Assembly (NCBI GenBank): GCA_016203175.1
Contig: JACQNH010000069.1
Location: forward strand, 1-5,638
Origin: Candidatus Woesearchaeota archaeon
GTDB lineage: Archaea; Nanobdellota; Nanobdellia; SCGC-AAA011-G17; JACQNH01
Length of the DNA: 5,638 nt
Direction of reading: 5' to 3'
The position numbers and the translations under genes were made by a program. The first letter of the stretch is position 1; the number at the start of each line of letters is the position of its first letter. Below the pieces are notes generated by a model. The model saw only the letters and a list, made by a program, of their open reading frames with translations. It was not told the origin of the DNA and ran no database searches. Below, in pieces: positions 1 to 5,554 of the stretch.

Positions 1-581
1 TAATCTCCCCAATAGTTTTTTTCATATTCTTTAATGGTTGTGAAAGTATATATGCAAAATGTAATAAACCAGCAGTAATCTTAGGAATATTAGTAATAAG
101 CGCAATAACCTCATTATTATTGGTTTTACTAACAGTCCCTTTCTTAATTTTAAAGTATTATAGAAAAAAATCTTTTAATGCAAATAATAATTTATTAGCT
201 ATAGTCAAAAAATATTCAAAAACTTTATCTATAAAGCAACCAAAATTATTTATTTTAGACACAGCAAAACCAAAAGCATTTTCTTTTTCCTATTTTTTCA
301 ATGCTATATTCATTTCCGTAGGCTTGATTGAATTATTAAATTATAATGAATTAAAAGCAGTTATTTTGCACGAATTAAGCCATATAAAACAAAGATCGCC
401 TTTATTGAAATTCTCATCTTTATTATTAAAAATTTCATCACCATTGGCAGGGTTTAGCAGTTTAATTAACGAATTAGACAAGCATGAAGATGAAGCAGAT
501 AAATTAGCAATAAATACACAAAATACAAATAAATACATATTAAGCGCAAAGAAAAAGATAAGAGATTACTTAGAAAAATGA
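1..581 (+). CDS. M48-family zinc metalloprotease, 5' end outside the window
   Basis: This is a membrane-associated zinc endopeptidase of the M48 type (HtpX/Ste24-like; the related M56/BlaR1 family is an alternative). The reading frame (codons from base 3) is open to the left edge, so the start lies outside; 192 residues are visible. Visible residues about 23-50 form a hydrophobic membrane segment. The zinc motif HELSH (nt 369-383) follows the typical lead-in GLIELLNYNELKAVIL, and a second hydrophobic stretch follows it. The likely third zinc ligand is the Glu of EADKLA (nt 492-494). The known family role is cleavage of membrane or misfolded envelope proteins, or signal relay in the M56 branch; the substrate here is unknown. 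The gene overlaps the next one by ATGA (578-581), so the two are probably co-translated. A TTG at 120 could serve as a start, but it would discard the in-frame membrane helix upstream. Confidence 0.82.
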   Translation, partial: ISPIVFFIFFNGCESIYAKCNKPAVILGILVISAITSLLLVLLTVPFLILKYYRKKSFNANNNLLAIVKKYSKTLSIKQPKLFILDTAKPKAFSFSYFFNAIFISVGLIELLNYNELKAVILHELSHIKQRSPLLKFSSLLLKISSPLAGFSSLINELDKHEDEADKLAINTQNTNKYILSAKKKIRDYLEK

Positions 582-1501
582 AAAGAATTTTTTTACTTTG
601 GTTATTTATAATAATATTTTCAACTATTGTTTTTGCTTCTTCACATGAGCCAAAAAGTATAAGTCAAATAAGGGATTACAGCTTAAATCAAGTCGCCTCA
701 ATTTCAATCTTAATAGCTTTAATTGGTGGTTTAATTAGTATCTTAAGCCCCTGTGCATGGCCATTAATACCAGCATTCTTCGCATTTACTTTAGGAGATA
801 AAAAAAGAATAGTTCATGCTGCATCTTTATTTTATTTAGGTTTATTAATTCCAATTATAGCTTTAAATTTTGGTGCAGTTTTAGTTGGAAATATTTTAAT
901 AGAAAACAAAGATAAATTTATTCTGCTTTCTGGACTAATACTAATTATCTTAGGCTTAATTACATTTTTTAATAAAGGTTTAGGATTTAATATAAAAAAT
1001 AAGACATTTGGTAATAACTGGATTCTAATTTTATTCGGCGCAGCATTTTCTTTAGGTTTTACGCCATGTGTTTTCCCATTAACCAGCGCAATAGCATTTA
1101 TCTCAGCTGGATTAGGTAGTTATTTATACGCAGGATTATTATCAATAGCTTATGTCACAGGGCAAGCAAGTATAGTTTTCTTAGGAGCTATATTCTTTGA
1201 TAAATTTAAAATTTTAAACAAAAAAATATTTCAAAAAGAAATTAAAATCTTTGGAAAACAGTTTTTATTAGTAAAGATAATAAGTGGACTGATTTTAATT
1301 TTCTTAGGCATAATGTTTTTAATTTATGGTGGAAGTATCTTATTTAATTTAGCTGATCCATTTGGTACAATGGCTCTAGTTACATATGCTCAAGAATTGC
1401 TTTTAAGTTTCAAAATTAATTCTATTTTAGGCAATATCTTAGGTATTTTGTTACTTTCTATAATAGGATATTTAATCTATAAAATTTTAAAGAAACAATA
1501 G
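578..1501 (+). CDS. CcdA/DsbD-like transmembrane thiol-disulfide transporter
   Basis: This protein probably carries reducing equivalents from cytoplasmic thioredoxin across the membrane to extracytoplasmic thiol proteins, the known role of CcdA/DsbD-beta. Of its 307 residues, 1-20 look like a signal peptide or first helix. Core helices run from about 41 to 252 and an extra helix lies at 284-302, so it is longer than a minimal CcdA of roughly 200 residues. The only two cysteines are C59 in SPCAWPLIP and C164 in TPCVFPL, one per inverted half, exactly the redox pair expected. Both motifs have the PCxxPL form, closer to DsbD-beta than to the PCIGP of many CcdA proteins. The ATG overlaps the stop of the protease gene (ATGA) and no separate ribosome binding site is obvious, which suggests coupling. 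No thioredoxin-like partner is visible in the window. The specific client is unknown; cytochrome c assembly is not implied. Confidence 0.85.
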   Translation: MKRIFLLWLFIIIFSTIVFASSHEPKSISQIRDYSLNQVASISILIALIGGLISILSPCAWPLIPAFFAFTLGDKKRIVHAASLFYLGLLIPIIALNFGAVLVGNILIENKDKFILLSGLILIILGLITFFNKGLGFNIKNKTFGNNWILILFGAAFSLGFTPCVFPLTSAIAFISAGLGSYLYAGLLSIAYVTGQASIVFLGAIFFDKFKILNKKIFQKEIKIFGKQFLLVKIISGLILIFLGIMFLIYGGSILFNLADPFGTMALVTYAQELLLSFKINSILGNILGILLLSIIGYLIYKILKKQ

Positions 1502-1509
1502 TTTATCAA

Positions 1510-2262
1510 TTAGTCTAAATACAACAAACCAATCATGACTAAAATGCCCAAAACAATAGCAATAAATTGTAATAAAGAATTTTTAACTTTAATTTCCTTG
1601 TGCAATTCAGGGATAAAATCAGAACTAGCAATATAAATAAAACCCCCAGCTGCAAAAGGAATCAAAAAATTAGTTAAATTTTCTATATAAAAACTTAAGA
1701 ATAAAGAAGCAATAGCCCCTAAAATTGCAGTTGTAGCAGTTAAAAAATTAAAGAATAAAGCCTTTTCTTTAGAAAATCCTCCATGTAATAAAACTCCAAA
1801 ATCGCCTATTTCCTGTGGTATCTCATGTAAAATAACAGCAATAGTTGTTGCAATACCAACAGGTAAACTTGCTAAATAACTCGCACCAATTATTAATCCA
1901 TCAATAAAATTATGAACCCCATCACCTAAAAGATTCAAAATTGCAAATGGGTGTACATGCTCTTTTGATTTAGGATGAATATGACAATGTCTCCAATGAA
2001 TAATTTTTTCTACAATAAACGAAAATAAAATCCCTAATAACAAATAAACAGATATTCTTAGATCATAACCTGCAGTCTCGATAGCCTCAGGCAATAAATG
2101 TATAAAAGCATCACCCAAAAGAGCTCCAGCAGAAAAACTTACCATATAAATCAAAATTTTCTTTAACTTTTCAACCCTCATTGAAATTGTTAATAAACCT
2201 ACAAAAGATATTAAACTAACTAAAATTACACTTGATAATGTATAAATCCATTCATTAATCAT
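1510..2262 (-). CDS. ZIP-family divalent metal transporter
   Basis: This inner-membrane transporter is likely to import zinc or another divalent cation; direction and metal are inferred from the family. It has 250 residues and about eight hydrophobic helices, the usual ZIP length and layout. Visible motifs are HLLPEA (55-60) in helix 2, HNFIDG (117-122) in helix 4 and HEIPQEIGDF (146-155) in helix 5, which form the binuclear metal site. The second His of the LIV-1 HEIPHE signature is Gln here, as in many prokaryotic ZIPs. The loop between helices 3 and 4 (89-104, HWRHCHIHPKSKEHVH) is rich in His and probably captures metal. The gene converges on the ccdA-like gene with 8 bp between stops. It lies 33 bp downstream of the pilin operon but has its own TATA box, placed so that transcription would start at or just before the ATG. 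Confidence 0.92.
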   Translation of the reverse strand: MINEWIYTLSSVILVSLISFVGLLTISMRVEKLKKILIYMVSFSAGALLGDAFIHLLPEAIETAGYDLRISVYLLLGILFSFIVEKIIHWRHCHIHPKSKEHVHPFAILNLLGDGVHNFIDGLIIGASYLASLPVGIATTIAVILHEIPQEIGDFGVLLHGGFSKEKALFFNFLTATTAILGAIASLFLSFYIENLTNFLIPFAAGGFIYIASSDFIPELHKEIKVKNSLLQFIAIVLGILVMIGLLYLD

Positions 2263-2283
2263 AAAATTAATCTTTAAAAAAGT

Positions 2284-2295
2284 TATATTTAAATA
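2284..2295 (-). promoter_or_regulatory. TATA box of the ZIP gene, leaderless promoter
   Basis: Read leftward, TATTTAAATATA lies in the 33-bp gap between the pilin operon and the ZIP gene. Its centre (about 2289.5) is 26-27 nt before base 2263, and the ZIP ATG begins at 2262. This predicts an essentially leaderless mRNA, and no Shine-Dalgarno sequence is seen before this ATG. The T run on the same strand (2276-2281) could also help terminate the pilin transcript. Confidence 0.55.
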
Positions 2296-2853
2296 TTACT
2301 GAACATCAAACTCAACTTGTGGGATTATTACAGCCCCACTCTGAATAGACCCTATATTTTTAATAGACATTGTAAACCTTCCAGTAAAAGGAGGTCTTAA
2401 AGAATTCTGTGCAAATTCCATCTGAATAGTAGGGTTTTCCCTATAATCTAAATAATGAGAAACAATATACTCCCCTTCAACATTTGCTCCCCCAACTGTT
2501 CTTTGATAAACAATTGTAAATATACTCCCCTCCTGTTTTAATATACCAGGTTCAGCAAACATATCTTTAGTGTTTAAGGTCCAGTTAATTACTGAGTTTT
2601 GTCTATCGAAATCTAAAACACCGGCATCAATAACTACGGGAGACAATACTCTTTTAGCACCAGGTCCAGAAGAAACAACCTCCCGAATATTTTTATCAAT
2701 CTGCAAAAAAACATTTTTAGTTTGGACTGTTATATTTCTATCCTTAAGTTTATCAATCAAAGGTAAAGCAGCTAATAAAATTATTGTTAAAACAGTAATG
2801 CTTATTGCAATATAAATTACTGTTGATACCCAAACATCTCCTTTTTTATTCAT
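2296..2853 (-). CDS. Class III signal-peptide protein, third pilin-like gene
   Basis: A pilin-like envelope protein of 185 residues. It starts MNKKG, the short basic class III leader that an archaeal prepilin peptidase cuts after the Gly, followed by a helix of about 25 hydrophobic residues (7-31) and then a 150-residue soluble domain that looks beta-rich. I do not recognise the soluble domain. It has no cysteine, unlike its two neighbours. After the cut site it reads DVWVSTVIY instead of the usual VSPLIATVL, so it may be a minor pilin, tip protein or anchor rather than the major filament subunit; that is inference. The start is the ATG at 2853, overlapping the previous stop as ATGA with AGGTGG nine bases upstream. 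The TTG at 2862 touches that ribosome binding site directly and is unlikely. It is the last gene of the operon. Confidence 0.75.
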   Translation of the reverse strand: MNKKGDVWVSTVIYIAISITVLTIILLAALPLIDKLKDRNITVQTKNVFLQIDKNIREVVSSGPGAKRVLSPVVIDAGVLDFDRQNSVINWTLNTKDMFAEPGILKQEGSIFTIVYQRTVGGANVEGEYIVSHYLDYRENPTIQMEFAQNSLRPPFTGRFTMSIKNIGSIQSGAVIIPQVEFDVQ

Positions 2854-3326
2854 CTGAAACAACCACCTAATGAAATCTTACTACCACAATTAATTTCTCT
2901 ATTATTAAATATTACCTTTGTAGGCTTCAATTCAATCTTACTAGGTACATTGTTAACCTTAATATTTGACAATTTAATACCACTTAAAGCTAATAGATTA
3001 ACATCTTGTTTACCAGATCCAATCACATCCTGATTTAAAAAAAGCGCATAAGTTATTTCTTTAATATTCTTACCCCCTTCATTAACAACAGTAACCTCAC
3101 AAAACATGTCCTGCCCTGGTTCAACCAAAGGACATTCACACTTATTAATTTTCATTATAACCTCATTACATAAAGGAGAACCTAAACTAGTTTCAAATTT
3201 TTCAGTAGATTGTAATAATTCTAAAGTACTTTTTTTAGAATATAAAAAAACAATAATACCTATAATAATTATAATTGTTAAAATCATAACAGTACCTAAA
3301 ATTGCACTTACCCCTTTTTTTCTCAT
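2850..3326 (-). CDS. Archaeal type IV pilin-like protein with six cysteines
   Basis: A 158-residue protein with the archaeal pilin N-terminus MRKKGVSAILGTVMIL: a basic leader, the KKG cut site, then a strongly hydrophobic helix to about residue 29. In this family the helix packs into the filament core after cleavage by a PibD/EppA-type peptidase. The external domain holds six cysteines (53, 63, 65, 76, 147 and 156), including a CxC at 63-65, enough for three disulfides or a metal site. Disulfide-stabilised pilins would need thiol control outside the cell, which may relate to the CcdA-like protein nearby (inference). The ATG overlaps the previous stop by ATGA, and a modest AGTGG lies seven bases upstream, consistent with translational coupling. 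The subunit's place in a filament (major or minor) cannot be told from sequence alone. Confidence 0.8.
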   Translation of the reverse strand: MRKKGVSAILGTVMILTIIIIIGIIVFLYSKKSTLELLQSTEKFETSLGSPLCNEVIMKINKCECPLVEPGQDMFCEVTVVNEGGKNIKEITYALFLNQDVIGSGKQDVNLLALSGIKLSNIKVNNVPSKIELKPTKVIFNNREINCGSKISLGGCFR

Positions 3327-3808
3327 ATTAATACCACTGATCTAACCTTCTCTCCAGAACAAGGAACTAAAGGGGCTCCAATACCAGCAGGTTTGACATT
3401 TGGAATTATCGTTACCCTTGTAGTAGGTAGTAAATAAGCAGTTTCTACATCATCAAAAGTTGTAGAAAATGTTTCAAAAGGTCTAATTTTTTGTTCTATT
3501 GTTTTGATTTTAGGGCTTATACCAGAAACCTCAAACCTAAGAACTAAACCAGCAATATCCTCACTTCCTGTATTAGTTGCTTCAAAAATTAATTTTGTTC
3601 TATCCTCAAAAGCCAGAACACGTTTAATATCTAAATTTATATTAGTGCATTTTAATTCAGCTTCAGCCAAAGCATTTTCCTTGGATATTCTTTCCTCAAC
3701 AAACCCCCTGAGCCAAACAAGCAATAATGTGATTAAAATCACTACTAATGTGACTAAAAGAACAGTAGCAATTAATGGCGAAACCCCTTTTTTGTTCATT
3801 TTAACCAT
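3323..3808 (-). CDS. Archaeal type IV pilin, first gene of the pilin operon
   Basis: This carries the canonical archaeal pilin N-terminus KKGVSPLIATVLLV, as in the PilA/archaellin-like (DUF1628-type) proteins, followed by a hydrophobic helix to about residue 33 and an external domain rich in predicted beta strands (total 161 residues). Two cysteines (in LKCTN and VPCSG) could form one disulfide. I chose the ATG at 3808 (MVKMNKKG) because the TATA box predicts transcription from about 3810-3813, giving a nearly leaderless mRNA. The ATG at 3799 (MNKKG) is the alternative and gives the same mature protein. A TTG at 3853 is rejected because the TATA box would lie inside the gene. As the promoter-proximal and most canonical pilin, it is the best candidate for the major subunit (inference). 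No assembly ATPase or PilC-like membrane protein is in view. Confidence 0.82.
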   Translation of the reverse strand: MVKMNKKGVSPLIATVLLVTLVVILITLLLVWLRGFVEERISKENALAEAELKCTNINLDIKRVLAFEDRTKLIFEATNTGSEDIAGLVLRFEVSGISPKIKTIEQKIRPFETFSTTFDDVETAYLLPTTRVTIIPNVKPAGIGAPLVPCSGEKVRSVVLI

Positions 3809-3834
3809 CTTTTTTAAATAAAATAGAAAGAGCC

Positions 3835-3845
3835 TATATAAATAT
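3835..3845 (-). promoter_or_regulatory. TATA box of the three-gene pilin operon
   Basis: Read leftward this is ATATTTATATA, a near-ideal archaeal TATA box. The TTTATATA core (3842-3835) is centred about 26 nt before 3812, so the transcript should begin 2-5 nt before the ATG at 3808. No Shine-Dalgarno sequence fits in such a short leader. Confidence 0.6.
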
Positions 3846-3970
3846 TTTGTCAATAAATTTTTCTAACATCTATATTAAAAAACAATAAATCAAAACTATA
3901 AAAATATTTAAACCAATATTATCTCAACGATAGATTTAAAAATAATGCAAAAACTAAACAATAAACAAAA

Positions 3971-3975
3971 GAGGT
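3971..3975 (+). promoter_or_regulatory. Ribosome binding site of oapA
   Basis: GAGGT lies eight bases before the ATG at 3984 and matches the archaeal anti-Shine-Dalgarno target GGAGGTGATC. It fixes the start of oapA. Confidence 0.7.
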
Positions 3976-3983
3976 AATAAAAA

Positions 3984-4616
3984 ATGTTTGAAAGTTTAAC
4001 AAAAGCAGTAATCAACTTTTTTTCAACAATATTTTTCAGTAGAAAGAACGTTAAATTAGGCATTTATGGACCTCCGAACGGCGGAAAAACGACACTCGCA
4101 AATAGAATATGTAAAGATTGGACAGGCACGACAATGGGTTCCGCAAGTCCAATCCCGCACGAAACAAGAGAAGTAAAACTAAAGGAAAAGATAGAAATTA
4201 AAAAAGGAAATAAAAGATTGTCATTCAATTTAGTAGACACGCCTGGAATTGCAACAAAAATAGACTATGAAGATTTCTTAAAATATAAAATGGGTGAGAA
4301 AGAAGCAAAGTCAAGGGCAAAAGAAGCAACTAAAGGTGTAATAGAATCAATAAAATGGATGGATAATATGGATTGCGTTTTAGTTGTTCTAGATGCTGTA
4401 CAAAATCCTTATTCACAAGTTAATTTAACAATCATAGGAAATTTAGCAGCAAGAAATGTTCCACTATTAATATGCGCAAATAAAATGGATTTAAAAAAAG
4501 CAAACCTTAAAAAGGTCGAAAGTGCTTTTCCACAATATAAGGTAATAGGAATATCAGCTGAAAAAGGCATAGGGATGGAGGAATTTTACTCTTCATTATT
4601 TAAGCTGGTAAAATAA
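3984..4616 (+). CDS. oapA: OapA, Era/Obg-like GTPase of the oapABC cluster
   Basis: A 210-residue P-loop GTPase. All G motifs are visible: G1 GPPNGGKT (29-36), G2 Thr61 within HETREV, G3 DTPG (85-88), G4 NKMD (166-169) and G5 SAEKG (191-195), so it should bind and hydrolyse GTP. The Gly-rich P loop and TRAFAC-type order place it with Era/Obg-like proteins. The insert at about 92-125 (YEDFLKYKMGEKEAKSRAKE) is lysine-rich and helical. The first 20 residues are partly hydrophobic and could touch the membrane or a partner. It is followed at once by DUF2073 and a zinc-ribbon protein, the arrangement called oapA-oapB-oapC (origin-associated proteins) in haloarchaea, where the genes lie by the main replication origin. 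The molecular role is not established; links to replication, translation or ribosome assembly are all open. The symbol rests on the gene order together with the family match. Confidence 0.85.
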   Translation: MFESLTKAVINFFSTIFFSRKNVKLGIYGPPNGGKTTLANRICKDWTGTTMGSASPIPHETREVKLKEKIEIKKGNKRLSFNLVDTPGIATKIDYEDFLKYKMGEKEAKSRAKEATKGVIESIKWMDNMDCVLVVLDAVQNPYSQVNLTIIGNLAARNVPLLICANKMDLKKANLKKVESAFPQYKVIGISAEKGIGMEEFYSSLFKLVK

Positions 4617-4617
4617 A

Positions 4618-4624
4618 GAGGTGA
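4618..4624 (+). promoter_or_regulatory. Ribosome binding site of oapB
   Basis: GAGGTGA is an excellent match to the archaeal anti-Shine-Dalgarno target and lies three bases before the ATG at 4628. It fills almost all of the 11-bp gap after the oapA stop, so oapB is read from the same transcript with its own strong initiation. Confidence 0.75.
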
Positions 4625-4627
4625 AAA

Positions 4628-5008
4628 ATGCAGTTAACAATACAGTTTATTCCATACAATCAAATTGCATACTTGGATTCAGATGAAAAAATTAGAAAAT
4701 TATTAAGAGAAGTAAAATTAAATAAAATTATTCTTATGCAAGGTAGATTAAACCCAACAGAAGAAACTAATTTAATACAACAAACAATGGAAATAATAGA
4801 TGAAAATTTTAAAGGTGTAGAAATTTGTACAGTTTATCCTGAAGCAAAAGACCCCTTAAACAAACTAAGAACCTTTTTATTGGGGAGCAGGGATGGTGTC
4901 ACAGTAATTGGCCCGGCCACTATTATAAAAGAAATAAAAAGAAATCCTAACAAAATAGAACTATTAACCTCAGAAGCAAAAACTAAAAAGTCTAAAAAGA
5001 GGAAATAA
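4628..5008 (+). CDS. oapB: OapB, DUF2073 family protein
   Basis: A 126-residue protein that I place in the archaea-specific DUF2073 family from its size, its position after the GTPase and before the zinc-ribbon gene, and segments such as LMQGRLNPTEETNLIQQTM (36-54) and GVTVIGPATIIKEI (90-103). The predicted fold is a small alpha/beta domain with no membrane segment or signal peptide, so it should be cytoplasmic. One cysteine (67) is present and there is no catalytic motif I can name. The C-terminus ends in a basic tail (118-126, KTKKSKKRK), which suggests contact with nucleic acid or the ribosome (inference). The stop overlaps the next start as TAATG, so translation of oapC is probably coupled. 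The biochemical function is unknown; a complex with the other two Oap proteins is plausible from the conserved order. Confidence 0.83.
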   Translation: MQLTIQFIPYNQIAYLDSDEKIRKLLREVKLNKIILMQGRLNPTEETNLIQQTMEIIDENFKGVEICTVYPEAKDPLNKLRTFLLGSRDGVTVIGPATIIKEIKRNPNKIELLTSEAKTKKSKKRK

Positions 5009-5424
5009 TGCCCCATCAATGCGTCAAATGTGGAGGAATGTATCCTGATGGAAATAAGGCATTATTAGAAGGTTGTCAATGCGGTGGAAAATTCTTCTTC
5101 TATATACGCCCTCAAAATGTTGAAAGCCAAGAAAAAGCCAAAGAAGTTATTCAGAATTTATCAGAAGAAGAAAAAACAAAGATTGAAAGAGATGTAAAAG
5201 AAATTATTGGCCAACCTGATGTAGAACCTGTTGTTTTGGATATAGAAACAATAAGAGTAGAAAAGCCAGGCAAATATGAACTAGATGTTGTTGATCTAGT
5301 TAAAGGCGAACCCGTTATCTATAAAGTTGGTGATGGAAAGTATTATATTGATTTAGCTAGTAGTTTAAAGAAGGGAAAGAGAAAAGGAAAAAAATTAAAA
5401 GAAATTAAAAAAGAAGAGATTTAA
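5008..5424 (+). CDS. oapC: OapC, zinc-ribbon DUF2072 protein
   Basis: A 138-residue cytoplasmic protein with an N-terminal zinc ribbon: C5-x2-C8 (QCVKCGG) and C23-x-C25 (GCQCGG) give four ligands for one zinc. A charged helical linker (about 38-68) follows, then a conserved-looking small domain with IRVEKPGKYELDVVDLVKG (82-100) and YYIDLASSL (112-120), as expected for DUF2072. The last 18 residues are strongly basic (KKGKRKGKKL and after), which suggests nucleic-acid contact (inference). The ATG shares its A with the oapB stop (TAATG), and AGAGG at 4998-5002 sits five bases upstream. In haloarchaea this is the third gene of the origin-associated trio. The exact job is unknown. It is the last gene of the operon: an AT-rich spacer with a T5 run follows directly. 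Confidence 0.86.
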   Translation: MPHQCVKCGGMYPDGNKALLEGCQCGGKFFFYIRPQNVESQEKAKEVIQNLSEEEKTKIERDVKEIIGQPDVEPVVLDIETIRVEKPGKYELDVVDLVKGEPVIYKVGDGKYYIDLASSLKKGKRKGKKLKEIKKEEI

Positions 5425-5437
5425 ATATTTTTAATTT
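5425..5437 (+). terminator. Possible T-rich terminator after oapC
   Basis: Directly after the oapC stop the + strand reads as an AT stretch with five T at 5428-5432 and three more at 5435-5437. Archaeal RNA polymerase often stops at such T runs without a hairpin. The AT-rich background makes this weak evidence. Confidence 0.3.
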
Positions 5438-5554
5438 ATAAAGTAGAGTTCATTTATAATATAAATTAAAACATCCTCGCCTTATGGCTGCAGTCTTTTA
5501 CTCCTATTAACTATTTTTCTCAAATATTATAATATTCTAATTTTATATAAATAG
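5438..5554. other. AT-rich spacer with TATA-like elements
   Basis: No convincing gene is seen. TTTATAAT (5453-5460) would predict transcription from about 5483, and an 8-codon frame MAAVFYSY starts at 5484, but this is probably chance. A small GC-richer patch lies at 5474-5493. A perfect 14-bp AT palindrome covers 5523-5536, and TTTATATA (5542-5549), part of the palindrome TTTATATAAA, stands just before the GC-rich island. Confidence 0.4.

Larger units (their letters stand above)
3809..3983. promoter_or_regulatory. Divergent intergenic region between the pilin and oapABC operons
   Basis: This 175-bp AT-rich spacer holds the promoters of both divergent operons. Besides the leftward TATA box, two rightward candidates are visible: TTTAAAAA at 3935-3942, which predicts a start near 3965, and TATTTAAA at 3905-3912, which predicts a start near 3935. 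The first gives a leader of about 19 nt that retains the oapA ribosome binding site. I see no ORF, RNA fold or long repeat in it. Confidence 0.5.

Noticed and set aside
120..581. TTG at 120 as the true start of the protease
   Set aside because: The frame stays open from base 3 and encodes a hydrophobic helix right before this codon, and no ribosome binding site precedes it; the gene most likely begins outside the window.
3504..3821. Open frame of 105 codons on the + strand
   Set aside because: It is antisense to the first pilin gene, whose signal peptide and helix are clear, and its product shows no family features. The shorter + strand frames at 2570-2815 and 3106-3345 are shadows of the other two pilins in the same way.
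3809..3983. Replication origin between the pilin operon and oapA
   Set aside because: The oap genes made this worth checking, but I see no repeated ORB-like, G-rich inverted elements, only AT-rich promoter sequence.
5484..5510. Tiny leaderless ORF MAAVFYSY
   Set aside because: Eight codons with a roughly fitting TATA spacing; far too short to support as a gene without conservation or transcript data.
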